DNA from: an uncultured Lachnospiraceae bacterium
Lineage (GTDB): Bacteria > Bacillota > Clostridia > Lachnospirales > Lachnospiraceae
Length of the DNA stretch: 64,000 nucleotides
Direction of reading: 5' to 3'
NCBI GenBank assembly: GCA_910578605.1
Contig: CAJTQG010000003.1
Span: 65,446-129,445 of the forward strand
The notes beneath the pieces are model-generated. The model made no database searches, was not told the origin of the DNA, and worked only from the letters and a program-made list of their open reading frames with translations. Below, one piece after another: positions 53,096 to 63,054 of the stretch. Made by a program: the position numbers and the translations under genes. How positions within the stretch are numbered: the first letter of the stretch is position 1; each line of letters opens with the position of its first letter.

Positions 53096-55129
53096 ATGAA
53101 AAGAACCGATTTGGGTATAGGACTATATCTGTTAGCAGCCATAGTCTTTTTGATTATTCCAATTCCTAATTCATTATTGGATGTTTTATTATGTTTGAAT
53201 ATCTCAGTGTCGCTGATTGTATTGTTCAATGCCATGTTTTCTAAAGAGGCATTGGATATGTCAGCATTTCCAAGTATATTGCTGATGACAACCATATTTC
53301 GTATTTCCCTGAATGTGTCCTCCACCAAGTTGATTTTGGGCAGTGGAGACCCTGGAAAGGTGGTTCAGGTTTTCGGTGCTTTTGTGGGCGGAGGCGATTT
53401 GGTAATCGGCGTTATTGTGTTTATTATTTTGATTATTGTCCAATTTATGGTAATCAATAAAGGTTCTGAACGTGTAGCTGAAGTAACAGCACGTTTTACT
53501 TTGGATGCTATGCCTGGTAAACAGATGGCAATTGATGCGGATTTGAACACCGGTGCTATCAATGACGAGCAGGCAAAACAGCGAAGAGAAAAGCTCCAGC
53601 AGGAATCCGCTTTCTTTGGTTCCATGGATGGTGCGGTAAAGTATGTAAAGGGAGATGCCGCTGCCGGCTTGATTATCACTGCTGTTAACATTGTAGGTGG
53701 TATTGTAATGGGTGTTTTAAGACAGTCCATGGCAATCGGGGACGCAGTGAATAAATATACTATTTTGACAATTGGTGATGGTCTTGTAAGTCAGATTCCG
53801 TCCCTGCTTATCTCCTTGTCTACTGGTATTTTGGTGACAAAAGCCTCTAAGGAGAGCGATATGGGTGAAATGGTATTTCAGCAGTTGTTTTCCATTCCTA
53901 AGGTACTGTGGGTGACAGGCGGAACCTTGATATTTTTAGGTGTGACAACAGAACTGCCTTGGTTTGTGTTTATTCCTTTTGGAATGATTTTGATTTATTT
54001 AGGCTTTTTGCTTCGCAATACTCAATCTGTACAAGCAATAGAAGAGGAGGTAGATACGGAGGAATCAGATGCGCAGGAAATCCGCAAACCGGAAAATGTT
54101 GTTTCGCTACTGCAGGTAGATCCTATTGAACTGGAATTTGGATATGGAATTATTCCTTTGGCTGATATCAGCCAGGGGGGAGATTTGCTTGATCGTGTAG
54201 TAATGATTCGTAGACAGATAGCTCTTGATTTAGGTGCGGTTGTACCCATTATACGTTTACGAGATAATATACAGTTGAATCCAAATCAATATATTATCCG
54301 CATTAAGGGAATCCAGGTCAGTGAAGGTGAGATTTTGTTTGACCATTATATGGCAATGAATCCAGGTTTTGTGGAGGAGGAGATTACAGGTATTCCTACC
54401 TTTGAGCCGTCTTTCCATCTGCCGGCAATCTGGATTACAGAAGGACAGAGGGAGAGAGCGGAATCCTTCGGTTATACAGTGGTAGATCCGCCGTCTATTA
54501 TAGCAACCCATCTTACAGAGGTAGTGAGAAGCCATATTGCAGAGCTGCTTACACGGCAGGATGTGCAGAGTCTTATTGATAATATTAAGGAATCCAACAG
54601 TGTATTGGTGGATGAGCTTGTGCCAAAGCTGTTGGGAATTGGAGAAATACAAAAGGTATTGCAGAATCTATTGCGGGAAGGAATTTCCATACGAGATTTG
54701 CTTACTATATTTGAGACATTGGCAGATCATGCATCTGTCACTAGGGATACGGATGTTTTGACGGAATATGTAAGGCAGAGCTTAAAACGTGCCATTTCCA
54801 ACAAATATTTTCCGGCCAACGAAACAACCAATGTGGTTACATTGGATCCTAAAATCGAGCAGGATATTATGGGCTCTGTAAAACAGACAGAGCAGGGAGC
54901 TTATCTGGCATTAGACCCAGAGGAGTCACAGAAAATTATCAACTCGGTCAAGGAGGAGGTAACGAAGATGGAAAATATGGGAAAGACTCCGATTGTAATT
55001 ACATCGCCTATTGTGCGTATGTATTTTAAGAAATTAACAGAAGAGTATTTTAAGGATTTGATTGTGGTATCCTACAATGAGGTAGAAACAAATGTGGAAT
55101 TACAATCAGTAGGGATGGTGACAGTATAG
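53096..55129 (+). CDS. flhA: flagellar export protein FlhA
   Basis: FlhA is the largest export-gate component. The 677-residue protein has about eight N-terminal membrane helices. The FHIPEP-type motif follows (RVAEVTARFTLDAMPGKQMAIDADLNTGAI), then a large cytoplasmic domain. ATG 53096 with AAGGAGGA 7 nt upstream is preferred over the TTG at 53090. It is 128 nt after flhB and 1 nt before flhF. Confidence 0.97.
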   Translation: MKRTDLGIGLYLLAAIVFLIIPIPNSLLDVLLCLNISVSLIVLFNAMFSKEALDMSAFPSILLMTTIFRISLNVSSTKLILGSGDPGKVVQVFGAFVGGGDLVIGVIVFIILIIVQFMVINKGSERVAEVTARFTLDAMPGKQMAIDADLNTGAINDEQAKQRREKLQQESAFFGSMDGAVKYVKGDAAAGLIITAVNIVGGIVMGVLRQSMAIGDAVNKYTILTIGDGLVSQIPSLLISLSTGILVTKASKESDMGEMVFQQLFSIPKVLWVTGGTLIFLGVTTELPWFVFIPFGMILIYLGFLLRNTQSVQAIEEEVDTEESDAQEIRKPENVVSLLQVDPIELEFGYGIIPLADISQGGDLLDRVVMIRRQIALDLGAVVPIIRLRDNIQLNPNQYIIRIKGIQVSEGEILFDHYMAMNPGFVEEEITGIPTFEPSFHLPAIWITEGQRERAESFGYTVVDPPSIIATHLTEVVRSHIAELLTRQDVQSLIDNIKESNSVLVDELVPKLLGIGEIQKVLQNLLREGISIRDLLTIFETLADHASVTRDTDVLTEYVRQSLKRAISNKYFPANETTNVVTLDPKIEQDIMGSVKQTEQGAYLALDPEESQKIINSVKEEVTKMENMGKTPIVITSPIVRMYFKKLTEEYFKDLIVVSYNEVETNVELQSVGMVTV

Positions 55130-55130
55130 T

Positions 55131-56333
55131 ATGATTATAAAAAAATTCACTGCCGAGACAGAGACAGAAGCTATATTAATGGCGAAAGAGGAGATGGGAC
55201 CCCAGGCAGTTGTATTAAATATAAAAAAAATGAAACATAAAGGGCTGGCTCGATTTTTCAAGAAGGACATTGTAGAAGTGACAGCGGCGTTGGAGGAGAA
55301 TCCCCAGACGCCCCCTATTACCTCGGATGTTGTAAAAGAAATTGCGAAAATTGCCCAGGCGGAGGAGCAGGAGGAGAGTGGCTACAGGAAAGTAGAGGAG
55401 GAAGAGAAAACTACTGCTATTGAGGAAAAATTAAATAATCTGCAAAATATGTTAGAGCACCAAATGAAAAAAGACAGAAATGTTGGAAAGGAAGAGGAGA
55501 AGAAAAAGAAGGAAGAGGAAGACACCAATGTAAAGTTTATGAAGCTAGTCTATAATCAGCTGATTGAAAATGAAGTAGATGAGAAATATGCCAATCAGAT
55601 TATAGGGGAGGTGCAGAGCTCTTTAAAAAAGGAATCCAGTATGGACACAATGCTTTCCTGTATTTATCAAAAAATTATTTTGAAATTGGGGGAGCCAAAA
55701 CCAATTGTATTAAAGGAAGGAAAAAAGCAGATTGTTTTTTTTGTAGGACCTACAGGAGTAGGAAAAACTACAACTATTGCAAAGTTGGCATCGGATTTTA
55801 AATTGACTAAAAAGGCAAATATTGCTTTGATTACATCAGATACTTATCGAATAGCAGCGGTAGAACAGCTTCGCACCTATGCCAATATATTGGATGTGAA
55901 GCTTCAAGTGGTTTACACGGTGGGGGAATTGAATCAGGCGGTTATGGATTTTGCGGACTTTGATTTGATTTTAGTGGACACAGCGGGACGTTCCCATAAT
56001 AACCGTGAGCAGTGTGAGGAAATGCTGCAGCTTATTCGCCAGGCGGATGTAGAAGATTTAGGCTTTGAGAAGAATATATATGTAGTTTTGAGTGCATCTA
56101 CAAAGTATAAGGATTTGCTGAAAATTACAGATGTATATAAAGACCTTGCCAAGTATCAGTTGATTTTTACAAAGCTGGACGAGACATCCGGTCTGGGAAA
56201 TATATTGAATTTAAGATTAAAAACCCAAAGCAGTCTATCTTACATTACCGCAGGTCAGGGAGTACCAGATGACATTAGTTTGATTGAGCCTCAGAAGATG
56301 GCAAAGAGATTATTGGGAGGGGATACACAGTAA
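55131..56333 (+). CDS. flhF: flagellar GTPase FlhF
   Basis: FlhF is an SRP-like GTPase that helps place or number flagella. The 400-residue protein has a basic/acidic N-terminal region (B and N domains) with charged repeats. The G domain follows, with G1 FFVGPTGVGKTTTIAKLA, G3 LVDTAGRSHNN and G4 FTKLDETSGLG. It starts 1 nt after flhA and is followed by flhG. Confidence 0.96.
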   Translation: MIIKKFTAETETEAILMAKEEMGPQAVVLNIKKMKHKGLARFFKKDIVEVTAALEENPQTPPITSDVVKEIAKIAQAEEQEESGYRKVEEEEKTTAIEEKLNNLQNMLEHQMKKDRNVGKEEEKKKKEEEDTNVKFMKLVYNQLIENEVDEKYANQIIGEVQSSLKKESSMDTMLSCIYQKIILKLGEPKPIVLKEGKKQIVFFVGPTGVGKTTTIAKLASDFKLTKKANIALITSDTYRIAAVEQLRTYANILDVKLQVVYTVGELNQAVMDFADFDLILVDTAGRSHNNREQCEEMLQLIRQADVEDLGFEKNIYVVLSASTKYKDLLKITDVYKDLAKYQLIFTKLDETSGLGNILNLRLKTQSSLSYITAGQGVPDDISLIEPQKMAKRLLGGDTQ

Positions 56334-56372
56334 GGGGAGGGAAGACAGTAGGAAACAAAAGAAAGGAAGCTT

Positions 56373-57248
56373 ATGGATCAGGCGGAAAAATTAAGAAATA
56401 TTATAAAAATACAAAATCAGACTCGGCCCGGTCTAGCGCGTGTGATTACTGTGACAAGTGGGAAGGGCGGAGTTGGTAAATCCAGCATTGCACTGAATTT
56501 GGCAGTGGAGTTGAGAAGGATGGGGAAAGAGGTTATTATTTTTGATGCAGATTTTGGCTTGGCCAATATTGAAGTAATGTTTGGGGCAATCCCCAAATAT
56601 AATCTTGCAGATTTAATTTATAAAGGGAAAAATATTCAGGATATACTAATGGAGGGGCCTTACGGAGTAAAATTTGTGTCTGGAGGCTCAGGAATTGCCG
56701 GTCTTGTAAATCTCACAAGAGAACAGGTCAGCTTTCTTGGATATAAGCTTAGGGAATTAGAATCTATGGCAGATGTTATTATAGTAGATACAGGAGCAGG
56801 TATTTCTGACAGTGTCTTGGAATTTGTATCATTGAGCAGTGAGGTTTTGTTGATTACAACACCAGAGCCAACGTCCATTACAGATTCTTATGCTCTATTA
56901 AAAGCCTTGTCCTCTAAAGACGGATTTCGCAGAGAAAATATTGTCATAAAAATGGTTGCTAACAGAGTTTCGGGAAGAGAAGATGGGGTAAATCTATTTC
57001 GAAAATTACATATGGTGGTGGATAAATTTCTGCATGTTAATTTGGAATGGCTTGGGTATGTCCCTTTTGATGGGCATGTTTCAAAAGCTATTATGCAGCA
57101 AAAGCCAGTTACGGCAGCTTTTCCTGGTGCAGCTTCCTCAAAGGCTATACAAAATTTGGCGTACAGGTTGTCAGAACAGGATAGAGATGGGATGAGAAGA
57201 AGAGGAATTTCTCAAATTATTTGGAAATTATTTAAGGTGAAGGAATAG
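56373..57248 (+). CDS. flhG: flagellar number regulator FlhG (MinD-like ATPase)
   Basis: FlhG controls flagellar number with FlhF. The 291-residue ParA/MinD-family ATPase has the deviant Walker A TSGKGGVGKSSIALNLA. DADFGLANIEVMFG is the Walker A' region. The N-terminal DQAEKLR matches the DQAxxLR motif that stimulates FlhF GTPase activity. A basic, Arg-rich C terminus may be a membrane-targeting segment. Confidence 0.95.
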   Translation: MDQAEKLRNIIKIQNQTRPGLARVITVTSGKGGVGKSSIALNLAVELRRMGKEVIIFDADFGLANIEVMFGAIPKYNLADLIYKGKNIQDILMEGPYGVKFVSGGSGIAGLVNLTREQVSFLGYKLRELESMADVIIVDTGAGISDSVLEFVSLSSEVLLITTPEPTSITDSYALLKALSSKDGFRRENIVIKMVANRVSGREDGVNLFRKLHMVVDKFLHVNLEWLGYVPFDGHVSKAIMQQKPVTAAFPGAASSKAIQNLAYRLSEQDRDGMRRRGISQIIWKLFKVKE

Positions 57249-57306
57249 AATAAAAGATGAGAACTATGGGGAAAGAAGGAATAATCAGTCAGTCAGGAGG
57301 TATGGA

Positions 57307-58020
57307 ATGTTATCAAGTATTTTAAAGGTGGGGGATAAAATTGAATTGGAAAAGATAGGACCCACTTCTTTTTCAATGGATTCCGCTCAGAAAATTATAT
57401 TGGTAAGTCAAATTTATGATATTTTGGATGATGAGACAATGTCGATTGCTATGCCTATTGTGGAGGGAAGGGTGATTCCCTTAAGCGTAGGCTCCAGATA
57501 TGGAGCTTGTTTTTATGCAAGCAAAGGGCTTTATCAGACTAGACTGATTGTAAAAGAAAGAAAGAAACAGGAAGGCTTGTTTATTCTGATTGTGGAGGTA
57601 CAGACGGAATTAAAGAAGTTTCAAAGACGTCAATATTTTCGTTTATCCTGCACAATGGATATGCAGTATAAGATTTTATCAGAGGAAGAAGTGTCCAGTT
57701 TTCAGGATGGACAGCAAGAAATCGTGATGGATATGGGATTTCAAGACGGAGTTGCATTAGATATCAGTGGAGGGGGAATTCGTTTTACATCGGAAGAAAA
57801 ATTGGATAACGATAAAATGGTGTTGGTAAGTTTGGAAATTCCATTGGATAGGCAAAGTATTTATTTGATGATGGGTAGAGTAATTTCTAGCAATTTAATT
57901 CCCAACAAAGAAAATTTATATGAGCATCGTGTGGAGTACCAGGAGTTGGATAGGAAAATTCGTGAAAATTTAATACATTTTATATTTGAGGAAGAGCGTC
58001 GACAGAGGAAGAAGGAATAG
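57307..58020 (+). CDS. PilZ-domain flagellar brake protein (YcgR-like)
   Basis: This 237-residue protein has an N-terminal YcgR-N-like domain (about 1-100) and a C-terminal PilZ domain. The PilZ motifs are RRQYFRLSC (RxxxR) and DISGGGIRF (DxSxxG), the known c-di-GMP contacts. In other bacteria such proteins slow or block the motor on binding c-di-GMP. Its location between flhG and cheB supports a flagellar role. AGGAGG lies before the ATG. Confidence 0.9.
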   Translation: MLSSILKVGDKIELEKIGPTSFSMDSAQKIILVSQIYDILDDETMSIAMPIVEGRVIPLSVGSRYGACFYASKGLYQTRLIVKERKKQEGLFILIVEVQTELKKFQRRQYFRLSCTMDMQYKILSEEEVSSFQDGQQEIVMDMGFQDGVALDISGGGIRFTSEEKLDNDKMVLVSLEIPLDRQSIYLMMGRVISSNLIPNKENLYEHRVEYQELDRKIRENLIHFIFEEERRQRKKE

Positions 58021-58037
58021 AAAGGGTGGAGAAGAAT

Positions 58038-59258
58038 ATGGCAAAAAATATTTTGATTGTTGATGATTCTGCACTTATGAGAAGGGTGATATCTGATATA
58101 ATAAATGCAGATGAGCGCTTTGAGGTTTTGGAAACTGCCAGTAATGGTCAGGAGGGCTTAGATAAAATAATAGCAAATCCTCGCAAGTATGATGCTGTAG
58201 TGTTAGATATCAACATGCCTAAATTAAATGGTCTAGAAGTGCTAGAACAGTTACAGAAGAATCATATTCGCATAAAGGTGATTGTGGTGAGTACCGTTGC
58301 TAAGGAAGGAGCAAAGGAGACAATCATAGCATTGGAGCGGGGAGCTTTTGATTTTGTGACAAAACCAGATAATCTGATGCAAGTTCGCGGTGCGGATTTC
58401 AAGCAAGGTCTTATGAGCGTTCTGAGTGTAGCTACTGGAGTGGAAGATGCAGCATTCGGTCAGTCCGTATTAGGAGGCAGACTGCCCGGGGGAAGAAATG
58501 ATAAATTAGAAGAACAAAAGAAGAGAACTAGTGGAAGTGAAGGTTTACATACTACATCTAACAGAACCTCCATTAACCAGTCTGGTTCCTCCCCAAGGGC
58601 GTTTGAGATATATGGACATAGAGAGAACTTTAAACCTCATAAAAGATTTATGGGTAAGAAGGATGGTAAAAAGAAATTGATCGCATTGGCATCCTCTACT
58701 GGGGGACCTAAATCCCTTCAGAGTGTAATTCCAAGGCTTCCTGCTAACATTGATGCACCTGTGTTGATTGTACAACATATGCCAAAAGGATTTACAAAAT
58801 CATTGGCTATTCGCTTGGATGAGATGAGCAAGGTGCATGTGAAGGAAGCAGAGGATGGAGAACTATTAAAGAAGGGTTGGGTTTATGTTGCACCAGGTGG
58901 AAAACAGCTGAAAATTTTAAAATCTGGTCAGGAGAGCAAGATTTGTCTCACAGATGATCCACCTATTGGCGGTTTAAGACCATGTGCCAATATTATGTAT
59001 GAATCGTTAATCGGTTCAAGTTATGATGAAATAACATGTGTTGTTCTTACGGGAATGGGTGCAGACGGAACCAATGGTATTGGTAGCCTAGGTGAAAATG
59101 CAAATATTTATGTAGTTGCCCAAGATGAAGAGACAAGTGTTGTTTATGGAATGCCGAAAGCAGTTGCCGTTGCCGGTCTAGTGGATGAGGTGAAGCCTTT
59201 AGATAAAGTAGCGGACGCAATTATTAAGAACGTGGGGGTGCTAAACGATGGACGTTAG
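58038..59258 (+). CDS. cheB: chemotaxis response regulator methylesterase CheB
   Basis: CheB demethylates chemoreceptors. The 406-residue protein has a receiver domain with Asp57 in VVLDINMP, a long linker (about 150-215, Ser/Gly/Arg-rich) and the methylesterase domain. The catalytic residues are Ser in ASSTGGPKS, His in QHMPKGF and Asp in GMGADGTNG. ATG 58038 with GGTGGAG upstream is preferred over the GTG at 58026. It overlaps cheA by 11 nt. Confidence 0.96.
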   Translation: MAKNILIVDDSALMRRVISDIINADERFEVLETASNGQEGLDKIIANPRKYDAVVLDINMPKLNGLEVLEQLQKNHIRIKVIVVSTVAKEGAKETIIALERGAFDFVTKPDNLMQVRGADFKQGLMSVLSVATGVEDAAFGQSVLGGRLPGGRNDKLEEQKKRTSGSEGLHTTSNRTSINQSGSSPRAFEIYGHRENFKPHKRFMGKKDGKKKLIALASSTGGPKSLQSVIPRLPANIDAPVLIVQHMPKGFTKSLAIRLDEMSKVHVKEAEDGELLKKGWVYVAPGGKQLKILKSGQESKICLTDDPPIGGLRPCANIMYESLIGSSYDEITCVVLTGMGADGTNGIGSLGENANIYVVAQDEETSVVYGMPKAVAVAGLVDEVKPLDKVADAIIKNVGVLNDGR

Positions 59259-61326
59259 CCAATATTTAGAAATTTTTATTGATGAAACGCAGGAACATAT
59301 TCAAACATTGAATGATCAACTAATGATTATGGAACAAGAGCCAGAGAATCCAGATGCAATTAACGAGATTTTCCGTGCTGCTCATTCTCTAAAGGGAATG
59401 GCAGGTACAATGGGGTATAAGCGCATGCAGCACTTAACCCATATGATGGAAAATGTACTTTCAGAAATTCGCAATGGTAAGGTTGGCGTATCTGCTATGT
59501 TGGCGGATGTGTTGTTCCAATGCCTAGATGCCATTGAAGGGTATCTGGCCAATATTCAGGAATCGGCAGATGAGGGAACAGAGGACAATGAGGCAATTAT
59601 TCGCCAGCTGAACAATATTCTCGAGGCCGATGGACAAGCAGAAAAAGAGGAGGAGGCGCAGCCAGCAAAGGAGGAGGCGCCAAAGAAAGAACCAGAAAAA
59701 ATTATATTTGCTGAATTTGAGGCAAATGCAATTAGGGAAGCCTTTGAAAAAGGAATGAATGTTTATGATATACAGGTGGTAGTGGAGGAAAGCTGTATTT
59801 TAAAAGCTGCCAGAGCCTTTTTGGTATTTAAAGCCATTGAGGAGAATGGTGAGGTGATGAAGTCTATACCATCTGTGCAGGACATTGAGGATGAGAAATT
59901 TGACTTTGATTTTCGTGTTATTGTCATATCTAAGCAGTCCATAGATAAGGTAATTAGTGCCATTAAGAATGTATCTGAGGTGAAAGATGCCTCTGGCGTG
60001 CAGATTACAAGCTATGAGGAGGAAAAACCGAAGGCTCCTCAAACTGCAGCGCAGCCAAAACAGGAAGCGGCAAAGACAGAGATGGCAAAGACGGAATCCC
60101 AGCCTCAAAAGAAGGAGGAGAAGAAGCCGGCATCCGGCGGTGCTGCCAAGGCAGGAGGTTCTAAGCCGGTTGTAAATCGTTCTGTAAGAGTGGATATTGA
60201 AAAGCTTGATGTGCTGATGAATCTGGTCAGTGAGCTGATTATTGCAAAGAATGGTTTGGTATCGGTCAGCAATACAGAAAATGGTGTAATTTCTCAAGGA
60301 TTTAATGAGCAGATTGAATATTTAGAGAGAGTGACAACCAATCTTCATGAATCTGTTATGAAGGTTCGAATGATGCCGATAGAGACTGTAACACAGAAGT
60401 TCCCGCGTATGATTCGCGATTTGAATAAGAAGCTGGATAAAAAGATGGAACTGACTATTACAGGTGAGGACACAGAGTTAGATCGTACGGTTATTGATGA
60501 AATCGGGGATCCTTTGATGCATCTTTTGAGAAACTCAGCAGATCATGGTTTGGAGGCGAACAGTGTCAGAGTGCAGAGAGGCAAGCCGGAGATTGGACAG
60601 ATTCGTCTGGATGCCTATCAGGATGGCAACAATGTAGTAATCGAAGTGAAGGATGACGGTAATGGAATCGATGTGGAGAAAGTCAAAAATAAAGCTTTGA
60701 TTAGCGGTAAAATCACACAAGAACAGGCAGATGGAATGAATGACAAGGAAATTATAGATTTGCTGTTCCAGCCAAGCTTTTCCACAGCGGAGGTTGTGTC
60801 TGATGTATCAGGTCGAGGCGTAGGATTGGATGTTGTAAAAACTAAGATTGAAGCTTTAGGCGGAGATATTGAGGTTAAAACTAAGCTTGGAGAAGGAAGT
60901 AACTTCATTATTCGTCTTCCGTTGACACTTGCCATTATCCAGGCACTTATGGTTGAACTTGGTGATGAAAAATATGCGATTTCTCTTGGAAGCATAGAGA
61001 CAATAGAAGATGTTATGCCAGATGAGATAAAATATGTACAGTCAAAAGAGGTAATTCATTTAAGAGGAATGGTAATTCCGATTATTCGTCTGGATTCTGT
61101 ATTGGATATTGTTCCAGCGGAGGAAGTACCAGAGAGCTATACAGTAGTAATTGTCAAAAAAGGAGATAAACTTGCTGGTCTTGTGGTCGACAGACTGATA
61201 GGACAGCAGGAAATTGTAATTAAGTCCCTTGGAAAATACATAAACAACAACAATATTATCGGTGGTGCTACTATTTTAGGTGATGGTGAAGTTGCCCTGA
61301 TTCTAGATGCGAATACATTATTATAA
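59248..61326 (+). CDS. cheA: chemotaxis histidine kinase CheA
   Basis: CheA phosphorylates CheY and CheB. The 692-residue protein has P1 with His46 in AAHSLKGMAGTMGY. A CheY-binding P2 follows (about 145-250), then an Ala/Lys/Glu/Pro-rich linker (about 255-305). P3 dimerisation carries LDVLMNLVSELIIAKNG. P4 ATPase has HLLRNSADHG, DDGNGID and GRGVGLDVV. P5 is CheW-like at the C terminus. It overlaps cheB, showing coupling. Confidence 0.97.
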   Translation: MDVSQYLEIFIDETQEHIQTLNDQLMIMEQEPENPDAINEIFRAAHSLKGMAGTMGYKRMQHLTHMMENVLSEIRNGKVGVSAMLADVLFQCLDAIEGYLANIQESADEGTEDNEAIIRQLNNILEADGQAEKEEEAQPAKEEAPKKEPEKIIFAEFEANAIREAFEKGMNVYDIQVVVEESCILKAARAFLVFKAIEENGEVMKSIPSVQDIEDEKFDFDFRVIVISKQSIDKVISAIKNVSEVKDASGVQITSYEEEKPKAPQTAAQPKQEAAKTEMAKTESQPQKKEEKKPASGGAAKAGGSKPVVNRSVRVDIEKLDVLMNLVSELIIAKNGLVSVSNTENGVISQGFNEQIEYLERVTTNLHESVMKVRMMPIETVTQKFPRMIRDLNKKLDKKMELTITGEDTELDRTVIDEIGDPLMHLLRNSADHGLEANSVRVQRGKPEIGQIRLDAYQDGNNVVIEVKDDGNGIDVEKVKNKALISGKITQEQADGMNDKEIIDLLFQPSFSTAEVVSDVSGRGVGLDVVKTKIEALGGDIEVKTKLGEGSNFIIRLPLTLAIIQALMVELGDEKYAISLGSIETIEDVMPDEIKYVQSKEVIHLRGMVIPIIRLDSVLDIVPAEEVPESYTVVIVKKGDKLAGLVVDRLIGQQEIVIKSLGKYINNNNIIGGATILGDGEVALILDANTLL

Positions 61327-61342
61327 TGGGGGTGAATTTGAA

Positions 61343-61801
61343 ATGGAAGAAAATAGAATTGAAACAGAAGTGGAAACAAAACAATATATTGTTGTAAATG
61401 TAGGTATTGAGCAATTTGGTATCGACATAAAATATGTAGATAATATTGTGCGTATGCAGAAGATTACAAGAGTGCCGAAGGCACAGGATTTCTTTCGAGG
61501 AGTGATTAACCTTCGCGGTGAGATTATCCCTGTTATGAGTTTTAGAAGAAAATTTGGTTTGGAGGATGACACATTTACAGATAAAACCAGAATTATTATA
61601 TTAAAACCGGAGCAACAGGATTCCATAGGAATTATTGTAGATATGGTAAAAGAGGTTCTTACTTTAGAGGAGGAGGAAATCGAGAAGCATGCTCAGGATG
61701 GTAAGGATGAAAAATCTAAGTATATTAGTGCAGTAGGAAAAAATAATGGTAATCTCATTTCCCTGTTAAATATTAATGGAATTATTCAAAAGATGATATA
61801 A
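61343..61801 (+). CDS. cheW: chemotaxis coupling protein CheW
   Basis: CheW links receptors to CheA. The 152-residue protein has the fold-typical YIVVNVGIEQFGIDIKYVDNIVRM, FFRGVINLRGEIIPVMSFR and IIVDMVKEVLTL. The ATG at 61343 is chosen because GGGGGTGA is 7 nt upstream; an ATG at 61307 lies inside cheA. It is 16 nt after cheA. Confidence 0.96.
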   Translation: MEENRIETEVETKQYIVVNVGIEQFGIDIKYVDNIVRMQKITRVPKAQDFFRGVINLRGEIIPVMSFRRKFGLEDDTFTDKTRIIILKPEQQDSIGIIVDMVKEVLTLEEEEIEKHAQDGKDEKSKYISAVGKNNGNLISLLNINGIIQKMI

Positions 61802-61860
61802 TAGAAAGTATAAAATTTAACAGGCAGAGCATACATAAAGAAAATAAATTGCACAGGGCG

Positions 61861-61880
61861 TCACGCATTTTTTGCGTGGC
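61861..61880 (+). promoter_or_regulatory. hairpin between cheW and cheC
   Basis: CACGCA (61862-61867) and TGCGTG (61873-61878) are perfect inverted copies with a loop of five T, plus one outer G-U and one G-C pair. The T-run is in the loop, not after the stem, so it is not a normal terminator. It lies about 30 nt before the cheC start. Confidence 0.4.
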
Positions 61881-61909
61881 ACTTGTGGCTTTTTGAAAGG
61901 AAGAAGTGT

Positions 61910-62521
61910 ATGGGGAAGATGAATCTAGAACACATGGATGATGTGGTGTTCGATGTATTAAAAGAATTGGGTAATATTGGAACAGGAAATGCAGTGACTG
62001 CATTGTCAAAAATGCTGGGGCAAAAGGTGGATATGAAGTTGCCTAAAGTTCAACTTCTGACTTTTGCTGAGCTTACGGAGTGTATCGGCAATCCAGATGA
62101 CGAGACGGTAGGAGTTTTGCTGTTAGTGGAGGGCGATATTACAGGAATGATGATGTATGTGGCAAGCATTGATTCCGCTAGATATATTGTGAAACTATTA
62201 ACGGGAATTGAAAATAATGATGTGCGGTTTTCAGATATGGAGTTGTCGGTTTTACATGAGATAGGAAATATTATGGCAGGAGCATATTTGTCCGCACTTT
62301 CTGATTTGACACATCTTAAGATAATACCATCTGTACCTCATGTTCAGATTGACATGGCAGCAGCGATTCTCAGTGTGCCTGCTATAGAATTTGGAAAAAT
62401 TTCGGATAAAGTGTTGTTGATTGAGACATCCTTCTCGGATGATATCAATACAGATGGATATTTTATATTAATGCCAGATGTGGATTCCTACGATAAAATT
62501 TTTGGTACATTGGGGATGTAG
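61910..62521 (+). CDS. cheC: CheY-P phosphatase CheC
   Basis: CheC dephosphorylates CheY-P and works with CheD. The 203-residue protein has two CheC active-site repeats: FDVLKELGNIGTGNAVTALSKML and LHEIGNIMAGAYLSALSDL, each with the catalytic Glu and Asn, and the proline in LPKV and SVPHV. ATG 61910 with AAAGGAAG is preferred over the GTG at 61883. cheD starts 3 nt after its stop. Confidence 0.95.
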   Translation: MGKMNLEHMDDVVFDVLKELGNIGTGNAVTALSKMLGQKVDMKLPKVQLLTFAELTECIGNPDDETVGVLLLVEGDITGMMMYVASIDSARYIVKLLTGIENNDVRFSDMELSVLHEIGNIMAGAYLSALSDLTHLKIIPSVPHVQIDMAAAILSVPAIEFGKISDKVLLIETSFSDDINTDGYFILMPDVDSYDKIFGTLGM

Positions 62522-62524
62522 AGA

Positions 62525-63019
62525 ATGGATAATGCACAAATTATAAAAGTGGGAATGGCAGATTTAAAAGTCTGCAAGGCCCCTAATGGATTAACTACAT
62601 TGGGATTGGGCTCCTGCGTAGGAGTTGTATTGTACGATCCCATTACAAAAGTGAGCGGTATGCTTCATTGTATGCTTCCGGACAGCACAAGGATAAGAAA
62701 CAATTCCAACACTGCAAAATTTGCAGACACAGGAATTGATGAGTTGCTGCGCCAAGTATTATCTTTGGGAGCTAGTCGGGCCAGATTGATTGCCAAGATA
62801 GCGGGTGGGGCGCAGATGTTCAATTTTAATGGGAGAAGTGATGACTTAATGCGTGTGGGGGAGAAGAATGTGCAGGCAACAAAGGCCAAATTGAGAGCGT
62901 TGAATATTAGAATTTTGGCAGAGGATACAGGTTTGAATTATGGTAGAACCATTATATTTGATTCTGTTACAGGTGAATTGACAATTAAAGCAATTGGAAA
63001 AGAAATCACTAAAATATAA
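62525..63019 (+). CDS. cheD: chemoreceptor glutamine deamidase CheD
   Basis: CheD deamidates receptor glutamines and stimulates CheC. The 164-residue protein has the catalytic Cys in TLGLGSCVGVVLYD and the His in MLHCMLPDS. KIAGGAQMF and NYGRTIIFDSVTGEL are further family marks. It is coupled to cheC, so the CheC-CheD adaptation branch seen in B. subtilis is expected here. Confidence 0.97.
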   Translation: MDNAQIIKVGMADLKVCKAPNGLTTLGLGSCVGVVLYDPITKVSGMLHCMLPDSTRIRNNSNTAKFADTGIDELLRQVLSLGASRARLIAKIAGGAQMFNFNGRSDDLMRVGEKNVQATKAKLRALNIRILAEDTGLNYGRTIIFDSVTGELTIKAIGKEITKI

Positions 63020-63054
63020 AAATAAAACAAGGAAAGGTGAAAAAGGATATAACT